Below the pieces are notes generated by a model. The model had not been told where the DNA came from, searched no databases, and worked only from the letters and a program-made list of their open reading frames with translations. Positions 1-5,055 of a stretch of DNA of 5,055 nucleotides are shown here, piece after piece (position 1 is the first letter of the stretch; every line of letters starts with the position of its first letter). The translations under genes were made by a program, and so were the position numbers. The DNA comes from CAYMJO01 sp964391305 (GTDB lineage: Bacteria; Patescibacteriota; CALEFQ01): NCBI GenBank assembly GCA_964391305.1, contig CAYMJO010000055.1:1-5055 (forward strand), in the 5' to 3' direction.

Positions 1-45
1 CGAACCAGCGTTCCCGCCAGGGCGGGATTATGAGCCCGGCGAATC
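1..45 (-). repeat. tRNA-fMet-derived fragment with internal palindrome, copy 1 (cut by window edge)
   Basis: On the minus strand this reads as part of an initiator tRNA: an anticodon arm ending GGGCTCATAA, then later CGCTGGTTCG, which matches the T arm of the intact tRNA at 342-416. Between them sits a 16-nt palindrome (12-27: TCCCGCC, AG, GGCGGGA) where the tRNA has its 3' anticodon strand and variable loop. Positions 4-36 are identical over 33 bp to 463-495. The 5' anticodon strand here is CCGGG, closer to canonical initiators than the CAAGG of the intact gene. The right edge abuts the stop codon of the GIY-YIG gene (44-46). There is no full cloverleaf in view, but the window starts inside the T arm, so more tRNA-like sequence may lie outside. 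No U-tract follows, so it does not look like a terminator. Confidence 0.75.
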
Positions 46-310
46 AAAAAAAACAGGAATGAGTTAAAAAAGCCCTTCCTCGACCACCCTTCAGATATTT
101 CTCTCTTCTCATAGCATCCGCCCGAAGTAAGAATGTCTCATAATAAATCAATTTCCATGGACCACGATGTTTTGTCCACTTGGATCCATATTCAACTTTT
201 TCTGGATGATTATGCTCTTTCAACCGTCGCCCGAGGTTATTCGTTTGCCCGACATACCATTGCCCATAGCTATTTTCCAGTACATAAACCGTATATTTCT
301 GTCCCTCCAT
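44..310 (-). CDS. Small GIY-YIG nuclease-family protein
   Basis: This 88-residue protein is essentially one GIY-YIG domain, of the short stand-alone kind (UPF0213/YhbQ-like). The GIY equivalent is VYVL at residues 8-11 and the YIG equivalent is YVG at 19-21. They are followed by GQTNNLGRRLKEHN (21-34), carrying the conserved arginine, and by RREKYLKGGRGRAFL (68-82), carrying the conserved glutamate E70. All expected catalytic-type residues are therefore present. The ending HSCFF is a little atypical after the usual GRGRxFL close and runs straight into tRNA-like repeat copy 1. The ATG at 310 is the natural start, because the domain begins six residues later; no Shine-Dalgarno is visible. It lies 31 nt after the tRNA-fMet 3' end and may share its transcript. 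The family fold is certain, but its cellular role (repair, homing or other DNA cleavage) cannot be read from sequence. Confidence 0.9.
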   Translation of the reverse strand: MEGQKYTVYVLENSYGQWYVGQTNNLGRRLKEHNHPEKVEYGSKWTKHRGPWKLIYYETFLLRADAMRREKYLKGGRGRAFLTHSCFF

Positions 311-341
311 AAATGTAACATATCTAAGCCTGTTAATTTAT

Positions 342-416
342 TGGTTGCGGGGGCTGGATTCGAACCAGCGTCCTCAAGGTTATGAGCCTTGCGAGCTGCC
401 ACTGCTCTACCCCGCG
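342..416 (-). tRNA. Initiator tRNA-fMet (CAT anticodon)
   Basis: A complete 75-nt cloverleaf with encoded CCA. Acceptor CGCGGGG faces CCCCGCA, giving the C1-A72 mismatch that marks bacterial initiators. The D stem GAGC/GCTC has A11-U24, also initiator-like, with a short 7-nt D loop. The anticodon stem CAAGG/CCTTG encloses CTCATAA with CAT anticodon. The T arm is GCTGG-TTCGAAT-CCAGC, and the 3' end is ACCA. Initiators normally carry three consecutive G:C pairs at 29:41, 30:40 and 31:39; here 29:41 is A-U, so only two remain. This tRNA would start translation with formyl-Met. It sits between two tRNA-derived repeats and just upstream of the GIY-YIG gene, with candidate promoters at 427-455 and 532-560. 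Confidence 0.96.
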
Positions 417-426
417 GCATTAAATT

Positions 427-455
427 AGATTACTCTAAAATTTAATAAATCTCAA
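427..455 (-). promoter_or_regulatory. Candidate proximal promoter for tRNA-fMet
   Basis: Minus strand TTGAGA (450-455), a 17-nt AT-rich spacer, then TAATCT (427-432). The -35 matches consensus at 5 of 6 positions and the -10 at only 3 of 6. Transcription would start about 4 nt before the mature tRNA 5' end. Spacing and position are good but the -10 is weak, and the surrounding AT-rich sequence makes chance matches easy. Confidence 0.33.
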
Positions 456-462
456 TCATATG

Positions 463-508
463 ACCAGCGTTCCCGCCAGGGCGGGATTATGAGCCTTGCG
501 AGCTCCCC
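463..508 (-). repeat. tRNA-fMet-derived fragment with internal palindrome, copy 2
   Basis: Positions 463-495 repeat 4-36 exactly (33 bp, same orientation), including the palindrome TCCCGCC-AG-GGCGGGA at 471-486. Positions 487-504 (ttatgagccttgcgagct) match 380-397 in the intact tRNA over 18 bp, covering the 3' D-stem strand, the 5' anticodon strand and the loop. Copy 2 therefore joins an intact-tRNA-type 5' half to a copy-1-type 3' half. It has no proper anticodon stem (AAGG faces CCCG), no T loop and no recognisable acceptor stem, so it is not a functional tRNA. It lies 46 nt upstream of tRNA-fMet and downstream of the promoter at 532-560, so it should be transcribed in the tRNA leader. Confidence 0.8.
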
Positions 509-531
509 GTAGCAATGTTAACTACCTCGAT

Positions 532-560
532 AGTATACACAAAAACTCCTATTCTTGCAA
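532..560 (-). promoter_or_regulatory. Sigma70-type promoter upstream of tRNA-fMet region
   Basis: On the minus strand, TTGCAA (555-560) and TATACT (532-537) are separated by exactly 17 nt. The -10 matches TATAAT at 5 of 6 positions and the -35 matches TTGACA at 4 of 6. The start site would fall near 525, after the end of cca and just before tRNA-like copy 2. The predicted transcript covers copy 2, then tRNA-fMet from about 110 nt downstream, then probably the GIY-YIG gene. The long leader is unusual for a tRNA gene and suggests that the copy-2 position once held a tRNA. Confidence 0.55.
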
Positions 561-614
561 TAGTAACGAACGATCCCTCAAAGGAGAGACTATGTTTAAA
601 ACACGACTGCGCCG

Positions 615-1934
615 CTAAAACAAAGCTATGGACTTTTTCAAAAATTCAAGCATCTCTTTTTTCGTCTTCACCTTCCTCTCAATTTGCGCGTCCTTTGCAA
701 CTTTCAAGAGCTCACCGACTTTTTTTCCGGGCGCCAGACCAAACTCTTTCATAATATCGTCTCCCATAACAAGGGGCTTCTCGACTTTTAATTTTTTTAA
801 AACCTTTTTATCCGTGCGATAGAGATCGGCAACAGCTTTGTAGTCTTTCTTCGCCTTGGGTATTGAGCCAAAAAGATCCGCATGGAACAACTGTATCAAA
901 AGCGGAAAATACTCATGCATGAACAAATTTCTTCTACGCCCGACGCGCATCTTCGGAATATCGCAAAACTTCTGGTGAAATTCCACAAGCCAAAGAATTT
1001 TTTTTATCCTTTGTTTAGAAAACTTCAGCCTTCGCAAAATCTTTTCAGATTTTTCGACGGAAAAACTCGCATGTCCATGAAAACTGACACGGTTCATCGG
1101 GAGCTCTTTGCGAGTTTCTTTTTTCCCAAGATCATGCAACATGCAGGCCCAAACAAGATCAACATCGGAATTCTCCGGAATCTCTTTCAAAACAAGTAAT
1201 ATATGAGCAAAAACATCTCCCTCGTGATGATACGGCGGAGACTGCTCGACTTTTCTCATCTCTTCGATTTCTGGCAGAACAATCTCAAGCAATCCAAATT
1301 TTGACATATCCTCGACAGCATAGGAACGATTCTTGTTCACAAACATTTTATCAAGTTCTTCTCTGACGCGTTCGGATGAGACTTTAGAAACCTTTTCGAC
1401 ATTCTCCTTCACCGCCTCCATAGTCTTCCCATCATAATCAAATCCAAGCACATTTTTAAATCTGACAGCGCGCAATACTCTCAAATAATCTTCATCGATG
1501 CGTTTCTTGGGAACTCCAATGAATCTTATAATTTTCCTCCTCAAATCCTTTTCCCCATCGACGAAATCGATATACTTTTTCTTAACCGGATCATAAAAAA
1601 TTCCATTGATCGTAAAATCGCGCCTGAACGCATCTTCCTTCGCAGAAACAAACTTAACTTTTTTAGGACGCCTCGTGTCTGTGCCAATGTCAGCACGAAA
1701 CGTTGCGACCTCAAAAGCTATATTATTTTCAATAACAAGGACAACTCCAAAATCTTTTCCAACAGGTTTTGTTTTTTTAAAAATTTTTTCAACCTCTTGA
1801 GGCTTCGCGGATGTCGCGATATCAAAATCAACGGGCTCTTTTTTAAAAAGCATATCGCGAACGGAACCTCCCGCGAAATATGCCTCAAAGCCCGAGTCTT
1901 GCAACTTCTTTACAATTTGAACGGCAGCCTTCAT
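615..1934 (-). CDS. cca: Class II tRNA nucleotidyltransferase (CCA-adding enzyme) with HD domain
   Basis: This 439-residue enzyme adds or repairs the 3' CCA end of tRNA from CTP and ATP in the cytoplasm. The N-terminal nucleotidyltransferase head shows GGSVRD (22-27) and the metal-binding pair D36-F-D38, followed by RRDFTINGI (104-112). EDYLR (148-152) fits the EDxxR nucleotide-selecting motif of CCA enzymes, which argues for CCA addition over poly(A) polymerase, though these families are hard to separate by eye. A C-terminal HD domain follows: YHHEGD (235-240), H244, HDLGK (267-271) and HGH (286-288), as in bacterial enzymes with an added phosphohydrolase domain. The ATG at 1934 is nine codons before the conserved head and has an in-frame stop just upstream; no Shine-Dalgarno is seen. 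It starts 65 nt after gatA and is probably the last gene of that operon. The tRNA in this window encodes its own CCA, so here the enzyme would serve repair and any tRNA lacking it. Confidence 0.93.
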   Translation of the reverse strand: MKAAVQIVKKLQDSGFEAYFAGGSVRDMLFKKEPVDFDIATSAKPQEVEKIFKKTKPVGKDFGVVLVIENNIAFEVATFRADIGTDTRRPKKVKFVSAKEDAFRRDFTINGIFYDPVKKKYIDFVDGEKDLRRKIIRFIGVPKKRIDEDYLRVLRAVRFKNVLGFDYDGKTMEAVKENVEKVSKVSSERVREELDKMFVNKNRSYAVEDMSKFGLLEIVLPEIEEMRKVEQSPPYHHEGDVFAHILLVLKEIPENSDVDLVWACMLHDLGKKETRKELPMNRVSFHGHASFSVEKSEKILRRLKFSKQRIKKILWLVEFHQKFCDIPKMRVGRRRNLFMHEYFPLLIQLFHADLFGSIPKAKKDYKAVADLYRTDKKVLKKLKVEKPLVMGDDIMKEFGLAPGKKVGELLKVAKDAQIERKVKTKKEMLEFLKKSIALF

Positions 1935-1999
1935 AAAATTTTAAAAAAATGCCTGAAATGCGAGACCGTCTTTCGAACATCTCCAGCAATTCAAGCATC

Positions 2000-3466
2000 T
2001 CAAGCATTTTTCATCGCCTGCTCATACGCAAACGCGGCTCGAAGAACCTTGTCCTCGCCAAAAGGCTTTCCAACGATCTGCATCCCAACGGGAAGCTCTT
2101 TATCTCCATCCGAAGGCTTGGCAAATCCGCATGGCACGGAAATGCCGGGAAGTCCGGACACCGAGCTCGGACTGATCAGCTCATCGGAAAGATAGCCAAA
2201 TATCGGATTATTCGCCGCTTTCCCGATCTTCTGCGCGACGGAAGGAACGGTTGGTCCAATAACAAGATCAACATCCACTAACGCATTTTCAAAATCTTTT
2301 TTTATAAGAGTTCTGACTTTTGAAGCTTTTAAATAATATCGGTCATAGTATCCGGAAGACAAAGCATAAGTTCCAACCATGATCCTTCTCTTTGCCTCGT
2401 CGCCAAATCCATATTTTCTAGATTTCGTATAAACTTCAAAAAGATCTTTTGGCTGATCCTTTTTGGTCTTATCGGCAATCACCGAATAGCCGTACCTGAT
2501 GCCGTCATATCTCGCAAGATTCGTGGAAACCTCCGTGGTGCATATTATCGCATAGACGGCGGACGCGTACTTCGCAAGCGGAAGCCTAATCTCCTCAAAT
2601 TTCGCTCCATGCTTTTGCAAAACCTCAATCGCACTCCTCACAAGCTCTTCGACTTTAGTATCTATCCCTTTCGGAAAAAGCTCTGGTGCAATCCCAATCT
2701 TCAAACCGTAAGCTCCTTTGCGAAGCTCTTCTTGGTAATTTTCCACGGGAACGGCGGCAGTCGTCGCGTCTTTTTTGTCTTGACCGGCGATGACTTCCAT
2801 CACGGCGGCGGCATCTTCAACGGTTTTTGCAATAGCGCCGATGCAGTCGAGCGACGAGCCCATCGCCAAAAGCCCATATCGGCTAACTCTGCCGTATGTC
2901 GGTTTGAGACCAACAACTCCGCAGAGAGACGCCGGCTGACGGATCGATCCTGCGGTTTCCGATCCAATCGAATATGGAACAAAATCCGCGGCAACGCTTG
3001 CGGCAGATCCGCCAGAAGATCCTCCCGGAATTCTTGCAAGATCACAGGGATTACGCGTCGTAAAAAAATCAGAAGTCTCCGTGGACGATCCGTGCGCAAA
3101 CGCATCCATGTTCGTCTTTCCGACGATAACAGCGCCAGCTTTTTTCAACAAATCTATAACGGTGGCGTCATACGGAGGAATATAATTTTTCAAAATGTTC
3201 GAAGCGGCGGTAGTCGCGACACCCTTCACGCAAATATTGTCCTTGATCGAAACTGGAATCCCCTCTATCACACCTATCCTCTCTCCCCTTTCAATCTTGG
3301 CATCAACTTCCTTCGCTTTTTCCAAAGCTTCTTCTTCCATAACAGTTATGAAAGATTTTATTTTTTTATCTTCTTTTTTTATTTTACTTAAAAAATTTTC
3401 GGTAAGTTCCACCGATTTGATTTCGCCATTTTTCAGTTTTTCGTGAATTTGATGGATTGTAAACAT
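2000..3466 (-). CDS. gatA: Glu-tRNA(Gln)/Asp-tRNA(Asn) amidotransferase subunit A
   Basis: GatA is the glutaminase subunit of GatCAB. It releases ammonia from glutamine, which is channelled to GatB to convert Glu-tRNA(Gln) or Asp-tRNA(Asn). The amidase-signature triad is intact: Lys75 in PVSIKDN, cis-Ser150 in PGGSSGGS and nucleophile Ser174 in GSETAGSIRQPA, with the usual 24-residue Ser-Ser spacing (numbered from the chosen start). Most GatA proteins have GSDTGGS there, so the Glu and Ala are a mild departure. The product is 488 residues, normal for the family. The ATG at 3466 (MFTIHQIHEKL) was chosen because it matches where the family begins; an in-frame ATG at 3481 would add MLLIR. Neither has a Shine-Dalgarno. 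It is separated from gatC by the HD gene and followed by cca. gatB is not in the window. Confidence 0.95.
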   Translation of the reverse strand: MFTIHQIHEKLKNGEIKSVELTENFLSKIKKEDKKIKSFITVMEEEALEKAKEVDAKIERGERIGVIEGIPVSIKDNICVKGVATTAASNILKNYIPPYDATVIDLLKKAGAVIVGKTNMDAFAHGSSTETSDFFTTRNPCDLARIPGGSSGGSAASVAADFVPYSIGSETAGSIRQPASLCGVVGLKPTYGRVSRYGLLAMGSSLDCIGAIAKTVEDAAAVMEVIAGQDKKDATTAAVPVENYQEELRKGAYGLKIGIAPELFPKGIDTKVEELVRSAIEVLQKHGAKFEEIRLPLAKYASAVYAIICTTEVSTNLARYDGIRYGYSVIADKTKKDQPKDLFEVYTKSRKYGFGDEAKRRIMVGTYALSSGYYDRYYLKASKVRTLIKKDFENALVDVDLVIGPTVPSVAQKIGKAANNPIFGYLSDELISPSSVSGLPGISVPCGFAKPSDGDKELPVGMQIVGKPFGEDKVLRAAFAYEQAMKNA

Positions 3467-3483
3467 GCGAATTAAGAGCATTA

Positions 3484-3529
3484 AGCGCTAAGCTATCTAA
3501 AAAAGAAGGCTTAGTGTTTGGTGCTTAGT
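3484..3529. repeat. CTAAGC repeats in the HD-gatA gap
   Basis: The 67-nt gap before gatA holds two direct copies of gcttagt (3509-3515 and 3523-3529, period 14). An inverted partner, ctaagc (3488-3493), gives a 6-bp perfect stem with a 15-nt loop. In plus-strand RNA, two G-U pairs would extend it to 10 bp (3484-3493 with 3509-3518). In the minus-strand transcript those become mismatches, and no U-tract follows the stem, so it is not a convincing terminator for the HD gene. It may be a small intergenic repeat or an mRNA hairpin near the gatA start. Confidence 0.4.
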
Positions 3530-3533
3530 ACTG

Positions 3534-4199
3534 TTATGATAACATAGTCCCATTTATCTCTAGCTGAAACTTCGTCTTCAAAAACTGCGCGGCACGCCTT
3601 GACATCGTCATGCGATCCAAGAATATCTGAAAATAATCGACGACTCCAGAAATTTTTGTATCTATGGTGAGCTGCAGCGTGATGGTTCTACTTGACTTGT
3701 CAACATCCAAAAAAGACTTTGTAACCGCATAGTTGACCTTATCATGAATATCAAAATTTAGCGGATCTTTATTCTGAACACGGCTTCGATGCACATCGGT
3801 TTTGTCTCCAAGTATGAGAGCGGAACTGACAACACTTATAGGATCACCAGTGCGCTCCTCGTGATTGCCTATCGCAAGCATCACTTCAGCAATATAATTA
3901 TCCTGCAACCCAAGCTTCATTAGAATATCCTTCGCCATGAGAGCTCCAGTCTGTTCATGATGGTCTCTCCCGCAGACATTGCCAATATCATGCAAATATC
4001 CAGCGACGGCGGCAAGTTCTGCCTCATCTTGCGAATAGTCAAGACGCAGTAAGACATTACGCGCAATGTCCGCCGCAAGCTTCACATGCCTCTGCCCATG
4101 GCTCGTATAACCCAAAATATGCAAATAGTCGTTTGCCTTTTTGACGTACGTTTGAGTCACTTGGTCATTTTCTAATGTTTTTGTAGTAACTTTTAACAT
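3534..4199 (-). CDS. HD-domain phosphohydrolase family protein
   Basis: A 221-residue metal-dependent HD protein. The metal-binding set is visible as H34 and H38 in GYTSHGQRH, the HD pair H70-D71 in AGYLHDIGN, H80-H81 in RDHHEQTGA, H113 in IGNHEE, and D132 in LGDKTDVHRSRV (131-141). The basic DKTDVHRSRV block and the C-terminal region VVDYFQIFLDRMTMSRRAA (187-205) are features I associate with a conserved but uncharacterised group of small HD proteins, rather than with dGTPase, RelA/SpoT or HD-GYP enzymes. The likely activity is phosphomonoester or phosphodiester hydrolysis; the substrate is unknown. The ATG at 4199 starts 20 nt after the gatC stop and no Shine-Dalgarno is visible. Lying between gatC and gatA, it is probably cotranscribed with them, which hints at a nucleotide or RNA substrate but does not show it. 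Confidence 0.88.
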   Translation of the reverse strand: MLKVTTKTLENDQVTQTYVKKANDYLHILGYTSHGQRHVKLAADIARNVLLRLDYSQDEAELAAVAGYLHDIGNVCGRDHHEQTGALMAKDILMKLGLQDNYIAEVMLAIGNHEERTGDPISVVSSALILGDKTDVHRSRVQNKDPLNFDIHDKVNYAVTKSFLDVDKSSRTITLQLTIDTKISGVVDYFQIFLDRMTMSRRAAQFLKTKFQLEINGTMLS

Positions 4200-4219
4200 A
4201 AGGTTTGTACTATGACTTG

Positions 4220-4501
4220 TTAAAACACCGACTTCACTTTAACATCCCTATCCTCTCTCTCTGGCGCAGACTCGATCAGCTCATCAGTATCCGCAAATTC
4301 TTCAACCCAATCATCCCGCATGATATCTTTAAGTCCCGTAACCTGCCAAGTCGGTTCGACATTCTCGGTGTCAACTTCGTTTATTTTTTCAACATAATTC
4401 AAAACTTTCCCAAGCTGTCCTTGAAATTTTTTCACCTCGGCATCTGTAAGCTCGATTCTCGCAAGCTTCGCGATGTGCGCAATCTCTTCTTTTTTTAACA
4501 T
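4220..4501 (-). CDS. gatC: Glu-tRNA(Gln)/Asp-tRNA(Asn) amidotransferase subunit C
   Basis: GatC is the small non-catalytic subunit that wraps around and stabilises the GatA-GatB interface. The 93-residue product has the usual length and layout: HIAKLARIELTDAEV (9-23) in the helical N-terminus, QLGKVLNYVEKINEVDTENVEPT (29-51) and the C-terminal APEREDRDVKVKSVF block, matching the family ending AP-x-x-x-D-x-x-x-V. The ATG at 4501 gives the standard MLKKEEIAHIAKLARI start. A TTG at 4516 would add five residues and has no better upstream signal. No Shine-Dalgarno is seen. It is the first gene of the minus-strand block, with the HD gene 20 nt downstream. Confidence 0.93.
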   Translation of the reverse strand: MLKKEEIAHIAKLARIELTDAEVKKFQGQLGKVLNYVEKINEVDTENVEPTWQVTGLKDIMRDDWVEEFADTDELIESAPEREDRDVKVKSVF

Positions 4502-4739
4502 AGTTTTGCTTAACAATACTTAGTTTTCTTTCAAATAAAGAATGTTATTAAAGAGAAGCTGCATACTACGCTCATGTGTCCGCTCTTCTCCAAGATTACC
4601 ACAAAATAAGCTCAAACGTCTAGTCCGCCGCAAGCCTGTGAGTAACTTGTCTTGACCATCAAAACAATTTCATGAGAAACTTATAGCGGAAGGGAGAGGA
4701 GAAGGCTGTTTTTGTTTTTGAAAAGAAAGGGGGAAAACC
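4502..4739. other. Divergent intergenic region between gatC and the plus-strand gene
   Basis: This 238-nt spacer separates two genes transcribed away from each other, so both promoters should lie here, but none is clear. For gatC the best guess is TTGGAG and TAGTAT on the minus strand with a 19-nt spacer; for the plus gene it is TTGACC (4652-4657) with TTATAG (4681-4686), 23 nt apart. Both spacings are poor. The plus-strand end is very purine-rich (4689-4705 and 4721-4737). A pyrimidine tract CTTCTCC (4585-4591) is perfectly complementary to GGAGAAG (4698-4704). No tRNA, hairpin terminator or further ORF is visible. Confidence 0.5.
4726..4733 (+). promoter_or_regulatory. Ribosome-binding site of the plus-strand gene
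   Basis: AAAGGGGG lies 6 nt before the ATG at 4740, a normal Shine-Dalgarno distance, and favours that start over the ATG two codons later (4746). A second purine tract with SD-like GGGAGAGGAGAAGG (4692-4705) lies 34 nt before the start and has no nearby ATG or in-frame alternative start. Confidence 0.6.
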
Positions 4740-5055
4740 ATGAAAATGATCTTTACAAAAGAATGGGTTACTGAACAAAATGGCAACGCTTACGAGTTCG
4801 TGGAAGATTTCCCAACTTTGACAAACTTGCATTTACGTTTTTCATTCCTGCCAAACAATACAATAATAGTTGTCAAGGACGAAATTCTAGCAATATCCGC
4901 TATTATACTTTTTCAAGAAGAAATCCAAAACGAAAAACTGAAATTAGAAATCATGGATTATTATCTAAGAACATCCTCCATACAGTTTTTTATGCACTTC
5001 TTTGGTAATGTGCACACACATATTGCACTTTCTGGTAAACTAGGGCATATGAAAA
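4740..5055 (+). CDS. Hypothetical protein, 3' end outside window
   Basis: An open frame of 105 codons runs from the ATG at 4740 to the window edge with no stop. It begins MKMIFTKEWVTEQNG and includes LHLRFSFLPNNTIIVVKDEI (30-49), EEIQNEKLKLEIMDYYLRTS (60-79) and IQFFMHFFGNVHTHIALSG (81-99). I do not recognise a family. It has no signal peptide, no clear membrane helix (hydrophobic stretches are broken by K, D and E) and no catalytic motif that I can name. It is less lysine-rich than the minus-strand proteins. The Shine-Dalgarno, the absence of stops over 315 nt and the divergent position support a real gene. Confidence 0.65.
   Translation, partial: MKMIFTKEWVTEQNGNAYEFVEDFPTLTNLHLRFSFLPNNTIIVVKDEILAISAIILFQEEIQNEKLKLEIMDYYLRTSSIQFFMHFFGNVHTHIALSGKLGHMK

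Noticed and set aside
12..27. Palindrome as a rho-independent terminator for the GIY-YIG gene.
   Set aside because: No U-tract follows on the minus strand, and the same palindrome occurs at 471-486 upstream of the tRNA, where a terminator would block its expression.
1..508. Two 33-bp repeats as the start of a CRISPR array.
   Set aside because: Only two units, 426 nt apart, with a gene and a tRNA between them; the repeat is tRNA-derived.
592..618. Plus-strand mini-ORF of eight codons (MFKTRLRR) with AAGGAG just upstream.
   Set aside because: Very short, overlaps the 3' end of cca on the other strand, and has no promoter or following gene. The RBS match is probably chance.
643..2001. 14-bp repeat aattcaagcatctc at 643-656 and 1988-2001, near the ends of cca and gatA.
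   Set aside because: The first copy encodes part of the cca C-terminus (MLEF). The match is short and AT-rich with no flanking similarity, so chance is enough.
2609..3391. 260-codon plus-strand open frame opposite gatA.
   Set aside because: Low-complexity basic and Phe-rich translation with no domain, lying wholly antisense to a well-supported gatA.
4552..4591. GAGAAG/CTTCTC inverted repeat in the gatC upstream region.
   Set aside because: Only six pairs across a loop of more than 20 nt and no U-tract; not convincing as a hairpin or operator.
4652..4686. TTGACC and TTATAG as a promoter for the plus-strand gene.
   Set aside because: The elements are 23 nt apart, outside the normal sigma70 range, and no better -10 lies at 16-18 nt.

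Overview
The window looks like a piece of a reduced bacterial genome, most likely from the candidate phyla radiation (Patescibacteria, Parcubacteria-like). This is inferred from moderate-to-low GC, lysine-rich proteins, short gene spacing, a small stand-alone GIY-YIG protein and a translation gene cluster split by an HD-domain gene. TGA ends two of the genes (gatA and the GIY-YIG gene) and is not read through, so the standard bacterial code fits and the Gly-TGA code of Gracilibacteria does not.

Almost everything lies on the minus strand. Reading in that direction from 4501 down to 615 there is a tight four-gene block: gatC, an HD-domain phosphohydrolase, gatA and a class II tRNA nucleotidyltransferase (cca), with gaps of 20, 67 and 65 nt. 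GatA and GatC are two subunits of the tRNA-dependent amidotransferase that turns Glu-tRNA(Gln) and/or Asp-tRNA(Asn) into the correctly charged tRNA. GatB, the third subunit, is not in the window. Cca repairs or adds tRNA 3' CCA ends. The common theme is making usable tRNA; the HD enzyme's substrate is unknown.

After a 198-nt spacer come an initiator tRNA-fMet (342-416, CAT anticodon, CCA encoded) and, 31 nt further, a small GIY-YIG nuclease-family gene (44-310). This pair is bracketed by two copies of an identical 33-bp direct repeat (4-36 and 463-495). Each repeat is a tRNA-fMet fragment whose 3' anticodon strand and variable region are replaced by a GC-rich palindrome. A good sigma70-type promoter (532-560) lies just upstream and would transcribe through the outer repeat, the tRNA and the nuclease. 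The repeat-tRNA-nuclease-repeat arrangement is the most unusual thing in the window. The initiator tRNA itself departs from the usual three-G:C rule.

On the right, a 238-nt divergent spacer (4502-4739) separates gatC from a plus-strand gene of unknown function that runs off the window end. That gene has a strong purine-rich ribosome-binding leader. None of the five minus-strand genes has a recognisable Shine-Dalgarno sequence.
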